Source: Eurosta solidaginis
Taxonomy: Eukaryota > Arthropoda > Insecta > Diptera > Tephritidae
Direction: 5' to 3'
Assembly (NCBI RefSeq): GCF_040869045.1
Contig: NC_090319.1
Location: forward strand, 384,353,601 to 384,417,600
DNA length: 64,000 nucleotides
The notes beneath the pieces were generated by a model. That model made no database searches. It saw only the letters and a program-made list of their open reading frames with translations, and was not told the origin of the DNA. The stretch's first letter is position 1. Each line of letters begins with the position of its first letter. The position numbers and the translations under genes were made by a program. This document shows positions 1 to 10,391 of the stretch, one piece after another.

Positions 1-539
1 TGTTACAACCTAAGTCCTCAATATATAATCCTTCCAAAGACTTTACTCGACTCTGCGCCACGTATGCTTGTCCCTCCTCCAACTCCAAAATATTTTGATG
101 TCACTTCTACTGGACTGTATGCAATATTTGTTCCAAATATAAACCAAATCGGGCATCATAGGTCGCTTTCTATTCATGTATTATGTGTTCCAAATATGGA
201 CCAAATCAAATCGGACCACAAATACGATTTTTGTGAATATCTCGATCCTTGCGCCACCTAGCGGCGATTTTTTTTTTCATAAGTCGCTTTTTATTCTTGC
301 ATGTATTATGTGTTCCAAATATGAGCCAAATCGGACCACAAATGCGAATTTTGCGAATATCTCGATCCTTGCGCCACCTAGCGGTGTTTTTTTCTTACTA
401 TTGCATTGTCATCGGGTTCTGAACTATATTGCAAGTTTCAAGCTTGTAGCTTATCGGGAAGTTACTTAAATTTCAATTACAAGATTCGTTGACAACGGCC
501 GTGCGGCCTGCATGTCAACTCAAGCTAAATAAAACCGTT
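1..539 (+). repeat. Dispersed repeat with two ~120-bp tandem units
   Basis: Two tandem units of about 120 bp each carry a 'ccttgcgccacctagcgg' core (near 250 and 370) and a 'ttatgtgttccaaatatg' stretch. The part from about 160 to 535 reappears in reverse complement at 63755-64000. No coding potential is convincing. The family is unnamed here; it looks like a high-copy non-coding fly repeat. Confidence 0.75.
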
Positions 540-1133
540 TAAAAAATGGGCGAGATCGGTTAAAGACTACGCCCACTTTTATGTAAAAGATTTTTAAAAG
601 GGCCGTGGACGAATAAAAAAGCTATATCTTTGCAAAAAAGAGCTTTATATCAATAGAATTTTACTAAATTGAATTATAACATTAAAAATGGAAAACACTA
701 AAATTTTTGAAAATGGGTGTGGCACCGCCCCTTTTATGACTAAGCAATATTCTATATTTCGGGAGCCATAACTCGAAGAAAAATTAACATATCGTAATGA
801 AATTGTGTACACATATTTTCCTTATAGCAGAAAATATTTCTAGTAAAAATGGACGGGATCGGTTAAAGGCCACGGCAACTTAGATGTAAAACAAGTTTAA
901 AAGGGTCGTACACTAGAATAATAAGCTATAACTTAGCAAAACATAGTTTTGAATCAATGCTATTTCACTTATCAAGTTTTATTGTAAGAGGAAATGGGGA
1001 GACATTCTTTTTAACGGGCGGTGCCACGTGTTATGTAGAAAAGTAATATATCTGAAATGAAATGTACAATTGAAGTGCACGCTGAGTATGTAATGTTCGG
1101 TTACACCCGAACTTAGCCTTCCTTACTTGTGTT
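540..1133 (+). repeat. Dispersed repeat ending in a hairpin terminus
   Basis: Two diverged direct units of about 300 bp (from 546 and from 849) share 'gatcggttaaag' and a following AAAAGGG block. The right end, 1084-1131, contains the inverted repeat GTTCGG-ttacac-CCGAAC followed by a pyrimidine-rich tail. The same end occurs at 63041-63088. No transposase or RT is present, so this is a non-autonomous repeat of unknown class. Confidence 0.7.
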
Positions 1134-2324
1134 CTTTTATTTGTTTGTTTTTATATTACATATAATAATTCTCGATTAATTGACGTTAGTGCTAGAGTAT
1201 ACATTACACACAGAAAAAAACAATTGTAAATCGAACAAAGTTGACTTAGTTAAACATTTTTTATGGGGCCCAAGAAACTTGAACATCCTACCCATGTACT
1301 TACGCAATTTGTGCTCGACAAGGGAAACAAATCTTAGGCAATTTATACCTAATTTAGTTATTATTTATTAAGATGATGAAAAAACTTAGTACGTTAATTT
1401 GCCTAAGTTTTAGTTGTGGTATACGCGATTTTAAGTTAATTATACAATAGTTTTTCTCTGTGTGTAGATTTAATAAATATATATTTCTATATATATTAAA
1501 TATATATTTCTTTTTTTTCAAATTAACTCAAAAATGCGTTTTGGTGTAAGTGTATATATGTATCTAAACTGGAACTATGTAAAAATTCAAATATGTAGAA
1601 GTATTACCAATTTCAAACAGAAACTAAATGAATTACACAATCAAGTTTAATGAAATGATTAACTTTTCACACGAGGGCTACTTGCCTCATTAACGAACAT
1701 ATGTCAGCAGATCCAATAAAAATATTATGTTATTTCATTAGCACTCTGTGTGAATTGCTATTAGGGTGTTTTTTTCCACAATTGTTTTGATTTTTTTGTT
1801 GGTTATTTTATGTATACATAGTAAATGTCTGTTTTGTAGATTTATGTTAAACATTTACTGTGTATCAGTATTGGCATTATTCAATCGTCGTTGTTTATAA
1901 GCTTTTTAGCTTTTGCGTCGTTGGCTTGTGTTTTATTTTAGCCATTTCAAGCACCTTTCGCTTGCCGGTTTAAACGCCCCAAACCTATCTGTTGGAATTC
2001 AAACCATGGCATTGGCGCTCGCGTAACGCGGATCACGTTTGCTATGTCGTGCGTTTAGTTTCAGTTTATTTCGCGAAACGTAATACTATTTTCACACAGA
2101 CGGCTTATTGAATAATAAAGGCAATTTTCTACATTAAGACGCTTATTGAGGCTCAATCTTTCCTACAAAATTCGAATCTATTATTATTTCATTAGTAGCT
2201 AATCGAATGCCTAATGAAGTCAAAAGCACAATGCAACTCTGTTGGTAGCGTTCCGCTTCCGTTTCTGCTTCTTAGTTTTTGGTGTGTTCAGTGCTTAAAA
2301 ATGTCATTTGTCAAAGCAAATGTC
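1134..2324. other. AT-rich non-coding stretch
   Basis: I see no supported gene. The sequence is AT-rich with short homopolymers and a (TA)-rich patch near 1475-1510. ORFs of 60 codons or so here lack codon bias and recognisable motifs. Confidence 0.6.
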
Positions 2325-2332
2325 ATTGTCTG

Positions 2333-2522
2333 CATGGCGGAACGATACAAGGTGGCCGCATCGAACAGCTGATTATAACCTTTTTTATTTGATTTGATAA
2401 ATCAACTACCGGTGCAGTACGATTTTGACATTTGTCCATCGAATTTACAAGTACATGGAATTTTTTTTGTTTGTAGGTATGAGGTATGTCAACATGCTCG
2501 CACCTTGTATCGTTCCGCCATG
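2333..2522. mobile_element. P-element-like MITE, 190 bp, 8-bp TSD
   Basis: The element begins CATGGCGGAACGATACAAGG and ends in its exact reverse complement (22-bp perfect terminal inverted repeats). It is flanked by perfect 8-bp direct repeats ATTGTCTG (2325-2332 and 2523-2530). Known P elements start CATG, carry AAGGTGG at about position 17 and make 8-bp target duplications. The left end here has CATG, AAGGTGG at the same offset and TCG at position 29. It has no coding capacity, so it would need a P-type transposase in trans. Boundaries are seen directly; the P assignment is inferred from the match to the known P terminus. Confidence 0.82.
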
Positions 2523-2530
2523 ATTGTCTG

Positions 2531-3783
2531 TCTCAATCATTCATACTAATCGAGCAGTTACTTCTGTGTGAAAGCAAAAAATTTACGATTTCATTAGCTG
2601 GTGAAATGAGATCATTAAGTTTCTGTGTGAAAACAGTATAACACATTTAATATACCAGTATTTAATTATTCCCACGTTTTCCTAGCGCATTCGCGTTTAT
2701 TCACATGCCATTAAAAGCGTCGCGCGGTAAGCAGCAATTTGACGGTGGTATTATTTTTTGTTATTATTGGCGCTGTCTACGGATCAATTAGCTCAATACT
2801 AAGGGCCCTATATTAATAAATAGTATATGTGGAAATATATTTACACATATATCTAAATAGGTATGTAAATATTTGTAAATATGTATGTATTTGTAAATAC
2901 ATATATATATATTTCTTTGAATTTCTTCTTTAACCTATTACCAGATGTTTTAAAACCAAAAAGTATCCTGCTAAGACTTTAGAACTATCAAATTTTTTCG
3001 AGACCTATCCATCTTTAGATGGAAGTACGAAGTGAAGGAGAAACATGAAATTCTGACAGGTTATTATCTAATTCCTAGGGACGGGAAATATGTGAGCATG
3101 TAAATTGACTTTTGTTAATTGATTGTAGTTTAGTGCATGTATAAACGTCATCTAAGAGCCATCCTACGTCAAAAGAATGTATAATACAATAATGAATATA
3201 TATACAATAATGATTATAAAGTCGACATACGTCATTCTTACGGATATGTAGTGATGCCAAAACTGAAATAAACAGCAGTTGAAATTCAAGCTAGGTGTCT
3301 TAGCAAAAAATAACGTAGAATGAATCCTGGAGTATCTCAACCGGCAGAACAGAAGCATGAAGATCGTAATAGAAACCGGAAAAAACGGATCAGTCAACTA
3401 TTTAGACCTATCTATAAGTTTTGTTAAATTTGCCGTTCACTTACTTTGTTTATACGGCAAAAACAAACGGCGGGGGTATTTGAAAACGGTTTGAGTCTGA
3501 AGCGAAACAGAAAAACTTTCACATAACCCAGTGACGGAATCCCCCCATGTACCAAATTAATGTTTGATCACATGGCCGACAGTAACTTTCCCTGGCAAAC
3601 ATCAATAAACCAGTCAGAGCCCTTCACGTGCACACATTATACTGCTTCGCTACTTTGCTCATCTTCTTCTCGGTGAAAACCGGAGTCTCAGCGTTAGCTC
3701 CCTTTAGTATCATCGAATAAGCTGGAGTCTGATTGTTATCTCCCTTTAGCTTATTAAAACTTGTGCCTTTGCTTCTCAAGCCA
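2531..3783. other. Non-coding stretch with one diverged repeat
   Basis: There is no supported gene. The segment about 3000-3150 is a diverged relative of about 11300-11460: both contain a 'cctagggacgg/ctagggatggg' block followed by 'gtgtaaatt' and 'gcatatgtaaacg'-like words in the same order. The 3640-3770 part has two imperfect copies of a 'gagtct..gttagctccctttag' phrase. Confidence 0.45.
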
Positions 3784-4346
3784 TTATTGTCTTCCTCTTT
3801 GTATTACAGCTTTTGAGGTACATGGCTTTCTAGTACTTATATTTCCCTCTTCGATCCGCTTTGCAGATTTTGAGGTTTGGTTCCTGTCATTCCGGCTAAT
3901 TCGCCTCCTGGTTCTTGGACTGGAGCGTTTACCCTCCCCCTTCTGCCTCTTAAAAACAGGCTTGTCAGGTTCAGCCGATCGCTGGCTCTTGCCTCTAGGG
4001 CTTCTTCGATGCGATTGCAAAATTAAGAGCTGTTCGCAGCAAAGCTTTCGTCTGTGAATTGTCTTCGACATTCTTCCACTGTCTCACGTGCCCATGCCAA
4101 GCGATCGTTATCATCGTTGGTTGGGTGAACCAATGAACCCAAGCGCTGCACAATTCTTAATGCAGCCCGATATTTTGAGAGCGTTCTCTTAAGCTCCCTA
4201 TCTCGTTGTTCCCGTTCTAACCTTAATTCTTTGTTTGCGCCAGTATTCCGCTCCTTTACAGAGAGCACTGACTGCACACTATCATCGCTATCCGCGTCCG
4301 AGTCATCGCTGATAGCGATTTCCTCTTTCCCGGCTTGCGGTGCCAT
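3784..4346 (-). pseudogene. Unrecognised ORF, probably frameshifted
   Basis: Two overlapping minus-strand reading frames, 4346-4023 (107 codons) and 4071-3784 (95 codons), look like one protein broken by a frameshift near 4060. The N-terminal part is acidic (a run of D and S around residues 13-25) and then charged helical, with a DNDRLAWARETVEECRRQF segment. The second part is rich in K, R and S and looks nuclear or nucleic-acid binding. Local GC content is clearly above the flanks, which supports past coding. I do not recognise the family. It could be a gag or ORF1-like protein of an unknown transposon or a host gene relic. Confidence 0.4.
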
Positions 4347-5206
4347 CGTTTTTTCCTTCGCATCCTTACTTTCTTTTCAAGTTTTTGAGTTCATCTTGGT
4401 CGTCCGACCACCTGCCCACAAGGCCGGCTCAGCGGTCTAATGTTAAAAATGGAGATAAAACCGTCCGCCACAACAGCGGCCCTTGCTGTGGTAAGGTCAT
4501 CATTACTTCGCGAGGCGGCCCGGTATCGGGAAGGCTCCGCTCAAATACAGCCGAATATATCCCCTGGCTGCAAATCGTCCAATAAGTACGGTCCGTATAA
4601 CACCCTGGATTAGGGATTATCACACATACTATAATTAATTTTAATATAAACAAATATTATTAAAAATAGGGCTAAAGGAACAGCATGCCCGGATACTAGA
4701 ATTGTGCGGTTGTTAACTATTTCTAGTAACCGGACACTTTCTTCGGATTCCGGAAAACACTGTTATTTTTATTCCGGTATCCGGACAGGTGCATTTATAA
4801 AAATATATATATTTTTTCACAAATTTTAAACTGTTATCACGTATTTTTATCAATTATTTATAGAATAACAGTCATTTGAAACACTTTTGTCACCAAATTA
4901 TTAGTAAAAACTCACCTGATAGAATTGAAGTACAACTAGCAAAAAAAATTTAAAAGTAGCACGTATTAACATCATCTTCTTCTCGTAAACTAAAAGTGAA
5001 ACAACAAAGCTTCTTTTGAAAATAAAACAAAAGGCAAATTGCGAAACCGTTATAAATGAGTGGCTTCTTTCAAAGAATTTTTCGAATTTAAAAATAGGTC
5101 AACGGTTTGCTTATTTCAAAAAGTGAAAAATGTCCGGTTACTGTGGGGTGTCCGGTTACGGGTACATCTACCCTATGTTCGTCAAATTTATCTGACAATT
5201 AATATA
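4347..5206. other. Non-coding flank of the unrecognised ORF
   Basis: No further reading frame is supported. 4347-4620 is relatively GC-rich and could be 5' sequence of the element holding the ORF at 3784-4346. 4680-5165 contains several 'ccggatac/ccggttac/ccggacac' words, the remains of a short dispersed repeat. Confidence 0.4.
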
Positions 5207-5891
5207 CACTGAAAGAAAAAGACTGGTAAAATCAACCGAAATACGGGTCAATTCAACCGAAATTTTGGTCAATTTTTATCCATCGCAACAAGATATTGAA
5301 TCAACTGCGCACAAATCGTTGAATCGTAATTGACCGTTTTAGTAGTCAAATGAACAAAAAAAAAATTGTTGCGAGAGCTTTGTACGAAAGTACCTATGTT
5401 GTCATATACATACATACGTAAATATGTGAATACATAAATACGCATGCTTGCTACATATACATACATATGTACGCACTTATTAACCGAACTTCAATTGGGC
5501 GTACATCAAATATGCTGGCACACATTAAACATTATACACTTTATTATTTTGTTTTATTAAACGCACTTTCACCAAATTTTATAATTTACAATTTAAATGA
5601 TTTATAGTTTTGTACTTCGCTTTGCAAATAGAAATGAAAATAGTAGTCACAAAACTGATTCTCAATTCTTTCGGTTGCAGCTCAGCTCATTTTCAATTTC
5701 TTCTCTCTCATTTTAAATAGACAACTTGTAAGTTATAGAAAAGTAAAAAATCAAATCGCAGGAAGGTAATTCACCACTGGAGTAACAAGTTTAATTTTCG
5801 TAACACTTTAAGTTGAAACGATTCCAAAACAAGTCAAACTTTTATGTTGTCGGAAACATCAACATTAAATAGGATGTTTTTTATTATCTTA

Positions 5892-7650
5892 CTAGCAGAC
5901 CCGGCAGACGTTGTTCGGCCCTAAATTTGGTCTATCTGCATACATTTTAATATGCTTTTTCCGTCTAACTCTGCCCTCGCAACTCTACACTTTTTCCTAA
6001 TCTTTGTATTCACTCCTCCCTCCGTCTTTTTCGCTTCATCTATCTCCATCTTCGTCTCATTCTATCTCTTTCTCAGTCTTCTTCTCCTTCTCTCTTTTCT
6101 CTTCTCTCAAGTTTTTCTTATTCTTCTTTATATCTTATTGCCAGTCCCAGAGGGTGGTATTTATTTTGTTCCAGTCTTATTCCGAGTCTCAGTCCCAGTC
6201 CCACTCCGAGTCGCACTCTCAGTCCCAGTCCTAGTCCTAATCCAAGTCCCAGTCCGTCTCTGGTCTACTTTCCGGAAAAAAGCATCGTAAATACTAATAT
6301 AGGCAAATTTATATACCAAATTTCAGGCCAATCGAATAGGACGTATGTAAATAGGTATATGGGTATTATTAATTCATCTCTTTATATCGGCTTCGCAAGC
6401 ATATTTATCAGTTTTGCCAGGTTGATGCGAAAAAATCGATTATCACAATGAAAATTACTTTAAAGCTCTCAGCAACAGCTTTCATTTGATATCCGTAATA
6501 CACACACATTCTAGGGGTATCCGAGTCCATGTTTTGGCCTATATCTCGCGACCCTAGTCACCCAGCGGTGTAAAGCTTACTCTGTACTAAAGCATACATC
6601 AACATCTTCAATTTGATACCCATAATGTAAAAACACATTCTAGGTGTATCCGGGTCCATCTTTTGGCCTATATCTCGAGACCCTATTCACCCAGCGGCAT
6701 AAAACTTTCTCTGTACTAAAGCACACATCAACAGCTTCAATTTGATACCCATAATGTAAAAACACATTCTAGGTGTATCCGGGTCCATGTTTTGGCCTAT
6801 ATCTCGAGACCCTATTCACCCAGCGGCATAAAACTTACCCTGTACTAAAGCACTCATCAGTAGCTTCAATTTGATACCATTACTGTAAAAACACTATCTA
6901 GGCGTTCACGGGCCCACGTTTTGGTCTATATCTCGAGACCCTAATCACCCAGGGGTATAAAAATTACCCTCTACTAAAGCACTCATCAACAGCTTTCATT
7001 TGTTATCCATATTCTATGAATACATTCTAGGGGTACCCGGGTCCACGTTTTGGCCTATATCTCGAGACCCTAGTCACCCAGGGTATGAAAATGACCCTAT
7101 AATAAAGGACTCATCAACAGCTTTCATTTCATATACATATCCTATAAACACATTCTAGTCGTACCCGAGTCCACATTTTGGCCTATATCTCGAGACCCTA
7201 GTCACCAAGGGGTATGGAAATTACCCTCTACTAAAGCACTCATCAACAGCTTTCATTTGATATCCATATTCTATAAACACATTCTAGGGGTACCAGGATC
7301 CACGTTTTGGCCTATATCTCGGGACCCTGTGCGTCGATCCAGAATTTTCTTTGCTATAAACCTCACGAAGGCTGAGACCTTTCCAAAGAATGTAAAACCG
7401 TGGTAATCGGTTGGTGCGTTCTGGAGTTATAGCATCAGGAAGGAAAACCCGACTTATTTTTTTCAAATTTTGAATTTTTAAAAAAAAAAATCATAACTCA
7501 AGAATAGCTAAACCGATTTGGGATTTCAAAATCAACTAGCCATCATCTCTCCTTCCTGTACCTTTCCTAAAAATTTCATGGCAATCTTTCTATCCGTTCT
7601 CGAGTTATGGAGTGATAATCAAAATGTGCACTTCTTTTTATATATATAGA
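5892..7650 (-). mobile_element. Non-autonomous Helitron, copy 1 (1.76 kb)
   Basis: Read on the minus strand, the element starts TCTATATATATAAAAA at 7650 and ends in CTAG at 5892, followed by T. TC...CTRR ends with a 3' T are Helitron hallmarks. Just inside the 3' end is a short GC-rich inverted repeat around 'ggcagacgttg'. The copy at 31800-32499 has the same ends and the same purine/pyrimidine-biased block (5980-6260 here; 32270-32420 there). No Rep/helicase is encoded. The interior is mostly a tandem array. Confidence 0.8.
6440..7330 (-). repeat. ~128-bp minisatellite inside the Helitron
   Basis: About seven units are recognised by 'cattctagg' at 6507, 6636, 6765, 6895, 7024, 7151 and 7279, a spacing of 127-130 bp. 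Each unit carries 'ccacgttttggcctatatctcg' early and 'tcaacagctttcatttgat' late (variants allowed). Units 2 and 3 are nearly identical and the outer units more diverged. The second Helitron copy has only about two units. Confidence 0.85.
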
Positions 7651-8280
7651 AAATTCGTAAAAACTTGAACAAAATGTTACTAACTTTGTAAAAATGCTGT
7701 TCGTCCAAACATAACTTTTGCAACAAGAGTGCGCAATTTTGCATTTCGCTTGGAGGAGAAGTTGAAAAATTGTACCCGATAAATAGGTGTCCTGGAATCT
7801 CATAATTTTTTGCACAGTAAATTCAAAAAAGGGTTTTTCGTTTTGTATTGATAACTGAAAAACTATTTTTTTGTTGTTTTCCCATTTTGTGTGTTTTTTC
7901 GATTTGGTGGTTTTCTTATTTTGATGTTTTTTTAACAAGTGGCACCATCGTCATAAGTACAAAGTAGAGAGCGCAGTGAGCGTAAAATTCTATTTGAAAT
8001 TTGCTCATGTATTGACTGTTGATCGCTGATGAAATGACCAGTGAGATCAGTTGTATTAACAGAAAAATCAGTTAGATTGATTAGGAATCTGTCAATTTTA
8101 CAGAATTTTGTTAACTTAAGAGCGACAATTTCTCTTCTGTTGAAATGACTAAACTAATTTGTTCGCTTGACAAAGAACTCGGTCGAATTAACCATAATTC
8201 GATCAATTTCACCGAATATCCGTTAAGTCAAGAACAACAGAACCGATTTTTTGATTTTACTAGCACCATTTCCTTCAGTG

Positions 8281-9030
8281 TAGAATAGGCAGATATTGAA
8301 AATAGCGTATTCGCCTACCACAGTAGAGATCCTGAGTTCAAAACGTTACAATCTTCGGAAAAAATTTTTTCAATTCGAGAAAACAATATTCTATAAACGT
8401 AAAAGTGAAGAAAAACGTCATAAATTCGCTACGATCGTTGTAGTATTGACCAACTAAAGCAATGGTTAAATGTAATAATGAACAAGGTATCAATCAAATT
8501 AATTAATAATAAATACCTACACAATTGTATTCTACGCTATGCTAAAAAAAAAAACAACACGTGACTAACAGTCAATTCTTAAACTTTTACATTATATACA
8601 TTTAGTATGATTCACAGCATCAGTTGCCGACTACAAATATGAATCAACAACAATTCTTTGTCACTTCCGGCTCTTATGCCGCATACCGTATACGTTTCTA
8701 ATATCACTACAAATATATTTAAATGCTTGAGTTTTGGAATTTCTTGCTTTGATTCTTTTACATTTAAATTATATTTTAATTTATTGTGAATAAATACTGA
8801 AGCTTTGAATAAGCGTACACTGTATATACATATACTGCTCAATTAAATACATATGTAAATCTATTTTATTACTAATTAATAATTTCTTTAATTTAATTAT
8901 GTACTTATAAATTGTATGCACGTAAAATATATGTACATACATATATGTATGTGTATACAAAAATGTTAAAAAAATATAAGCGTAAAATTCAATGAAATAA
9001 ATCAAAAATTAAATAAAAATGCATACCTAC
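8281..9030. other. AT-rich non-coding stretch
   Basis: No gene or clear repeat structure is seen. There are short TA-rich patches (8930-8950). If the minus-strand exon at 9031-9294 is real, this is the start of its downstream intron. Confidence 0.4.
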
Positions 9031-9294
9031 CTTTCATACTTCACCGAGTGTGGAGCGTGTCCATTCGTTTCGCTCCAGTACGATTCCATGGCTTCGTACT
9101 TAATTTTGTCGCTGTGCGCCGTTTGCAGTTGAGGTGGAATGGTGGCAATCGTCTTTGGCTTACTGGAGACGATAATAGCGGTACGGGGCAGGACCGAAAA
9201 GGCGTTATAAGCAATGGTGGCCGTTTTCGTTGGTATTGTCGTCGTCGTCGTAATCGTCGTGTAGCTCTCAATAATGGCGGCTATCGTGTATTCC
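9031..9294 (-). CDS. Candidate host exon with start codon (unknown gene)
   Basis: On the minus strand an AG acceptor (9295-9296, preceded by 'atttgctc') and a GTAGGT donor (starting at 9030) bracket 264 bp. Of the three frames I followed, one is open throughout. It holds ATG at 9089-9087 in good context (GAAGCC-ATG-G), giving MESYWSETNGHAPHSVKYE and then the splice donor. Upstream of the ATG the frame is Thr/Ile-rich (ACG/ACC/ATT repeats) and may be 5' UTR. The exon is much more GC-rich than its flanks. I do not recognise the N-terminus, so no product is given. It could be the second exon of the gene whose 5' UTR exon is proposed at 14354-14975. Confidence 0.35.
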
Positions 9295-10253
9295 CTGAGC
9301 AAATATCGGTTTAAGCACACACACACAAATTTTAATGGCGATTTTAAATATGCACTATTTTTATATATGAATATATGTAAAACCTGCACTTTAATTAGTG
9401 CTTACTTGACTTTGTTGACGGTTATATATGACGTTACGTTAACAATACACAATAACTCGTTTCTTTGTGCTATTTTGTAAGTGGTTTCAGTGTGCAAGCA
9501 AATGGTTAACAGGTTGTCGTTGTGATTTCTTGCAATACGAACTCCGAGGTACTTCGGCTCTTCCGGTATGTTGTTTATATGTATGTATGTTTTTGTTTTA
9601 TGAAGTAGTTTTCCACCCTTAGAACATTTGCAAGTATTCAATTTCTATAGATTTGTGTTTGTATTCTACTTTGCTTTATTGAGTTGGGTTTTCGCTTTGT
9701 AGTTTAATCATTCCTTTTAAAAATTTATTTATTTATATTTTTATTCCATTATTAAAAATGCACTTCGTCGCAACTCGTATAGTACAACGCTTGCTATTGT
9801 GTGGGATTGGGGTGGTGTGTGGAAAGAACGAATGCTTCCGACCCCGTACAGGTACACGATTATCACAATTTCAGACCTTTTTTAATATAATATGCTGTGG
9901 GAAATTTCCGCGTACTCACTAAAATATTATTACTGTTGTTTCATTTCACATTCAATTAATTGGGTTTTTATGACATTTAAAATATCCAAAAATGATCGCA
10001 ATAACGGCAGGCAGTTAAATCATGCACTTGACGTCTTGTTTGTGAATTTAACATAACATTTTACTTAACACATAACGGCCAATGGAATTTTTGATTTGTT
10101 TTTTTGTTTTGTAAATCAATTTTTTTTACTTTCATGAATCTCTGGTTTTTATTACCTGATCGTTCTTTACTATTTGGTTTGCCGAAAAGCTGTTGCTGAT
10201 CCTATATTATGAAAAATAATTGTAATTGTAGAGGGCACGAACACACTTCCAGT

Positions 10254-10391
10254 GTTCCAAAGAACCGTGATCTAGACCCCTATAAAAATTTACCATGTAA
10301 ATGCAACAACAAATTGATCCATATAGATCATATTGTTGTTGCATTTGCATGTTAAGCTCGTACCAGGATCTGGATCACTGTCCATTGGAAC
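10254..10391. repeat. 138-bp imperfect palindrome without loop
   Basis: The sequence is an inverted repeat centred exactly between 10322 and 10323. The inner 58 bp (10294-10351) is nearly perfect, with CATG.AAATGCAACAACAA on each arm. The outer arms stay collinear, with no net indel, out to GTTCCA/TGGAAC at 10254 and 10391. There is essentially no spacer, so cruciform extrusion or a hairpin transcript is possible. Function is unknown. Confidence 0.8.

Larger units (their letters stand above)
5207..8280. mobile_element. 3-kb TA-flanked inverted-repeat element, non-autonomous
   Basis: The left end, CACTGAAAGAAAAAGACTGG, and the right end (reverse complement CACTGAAGGAAATGGTGCTA) form terminal inverted repeats that continue with TAAAATCAA. 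TA lies on both sides (5205-5206 and 8281-8282), as after Tc1/mariner insertion. Sub-terminal sequence on both sides repeats 'tcaattcaaccgaa'-type words. A Helitron (5892-7650) is nested inside, so the element was about 1.3 kb before that. No transposase is visible. Assignment to Tc1/mariner rests only on CACTG ends and TA. Confidence 0.55.

Noticed and set aside
6004..6234. Ser/Gln-rich ORF (SQSQSHSESHSQSQ)
   Set aside because: It is the pyrimidine-biased block of the Helitron, present non-coding in the other copy.
9048..9314. Plus-strand Arg/Gly-rich ORF opposite the candidate exon
   Set aside because: It is the complement of ACG/ATT-repeat sequence; splice signals and Kozak context favour the minus strand.
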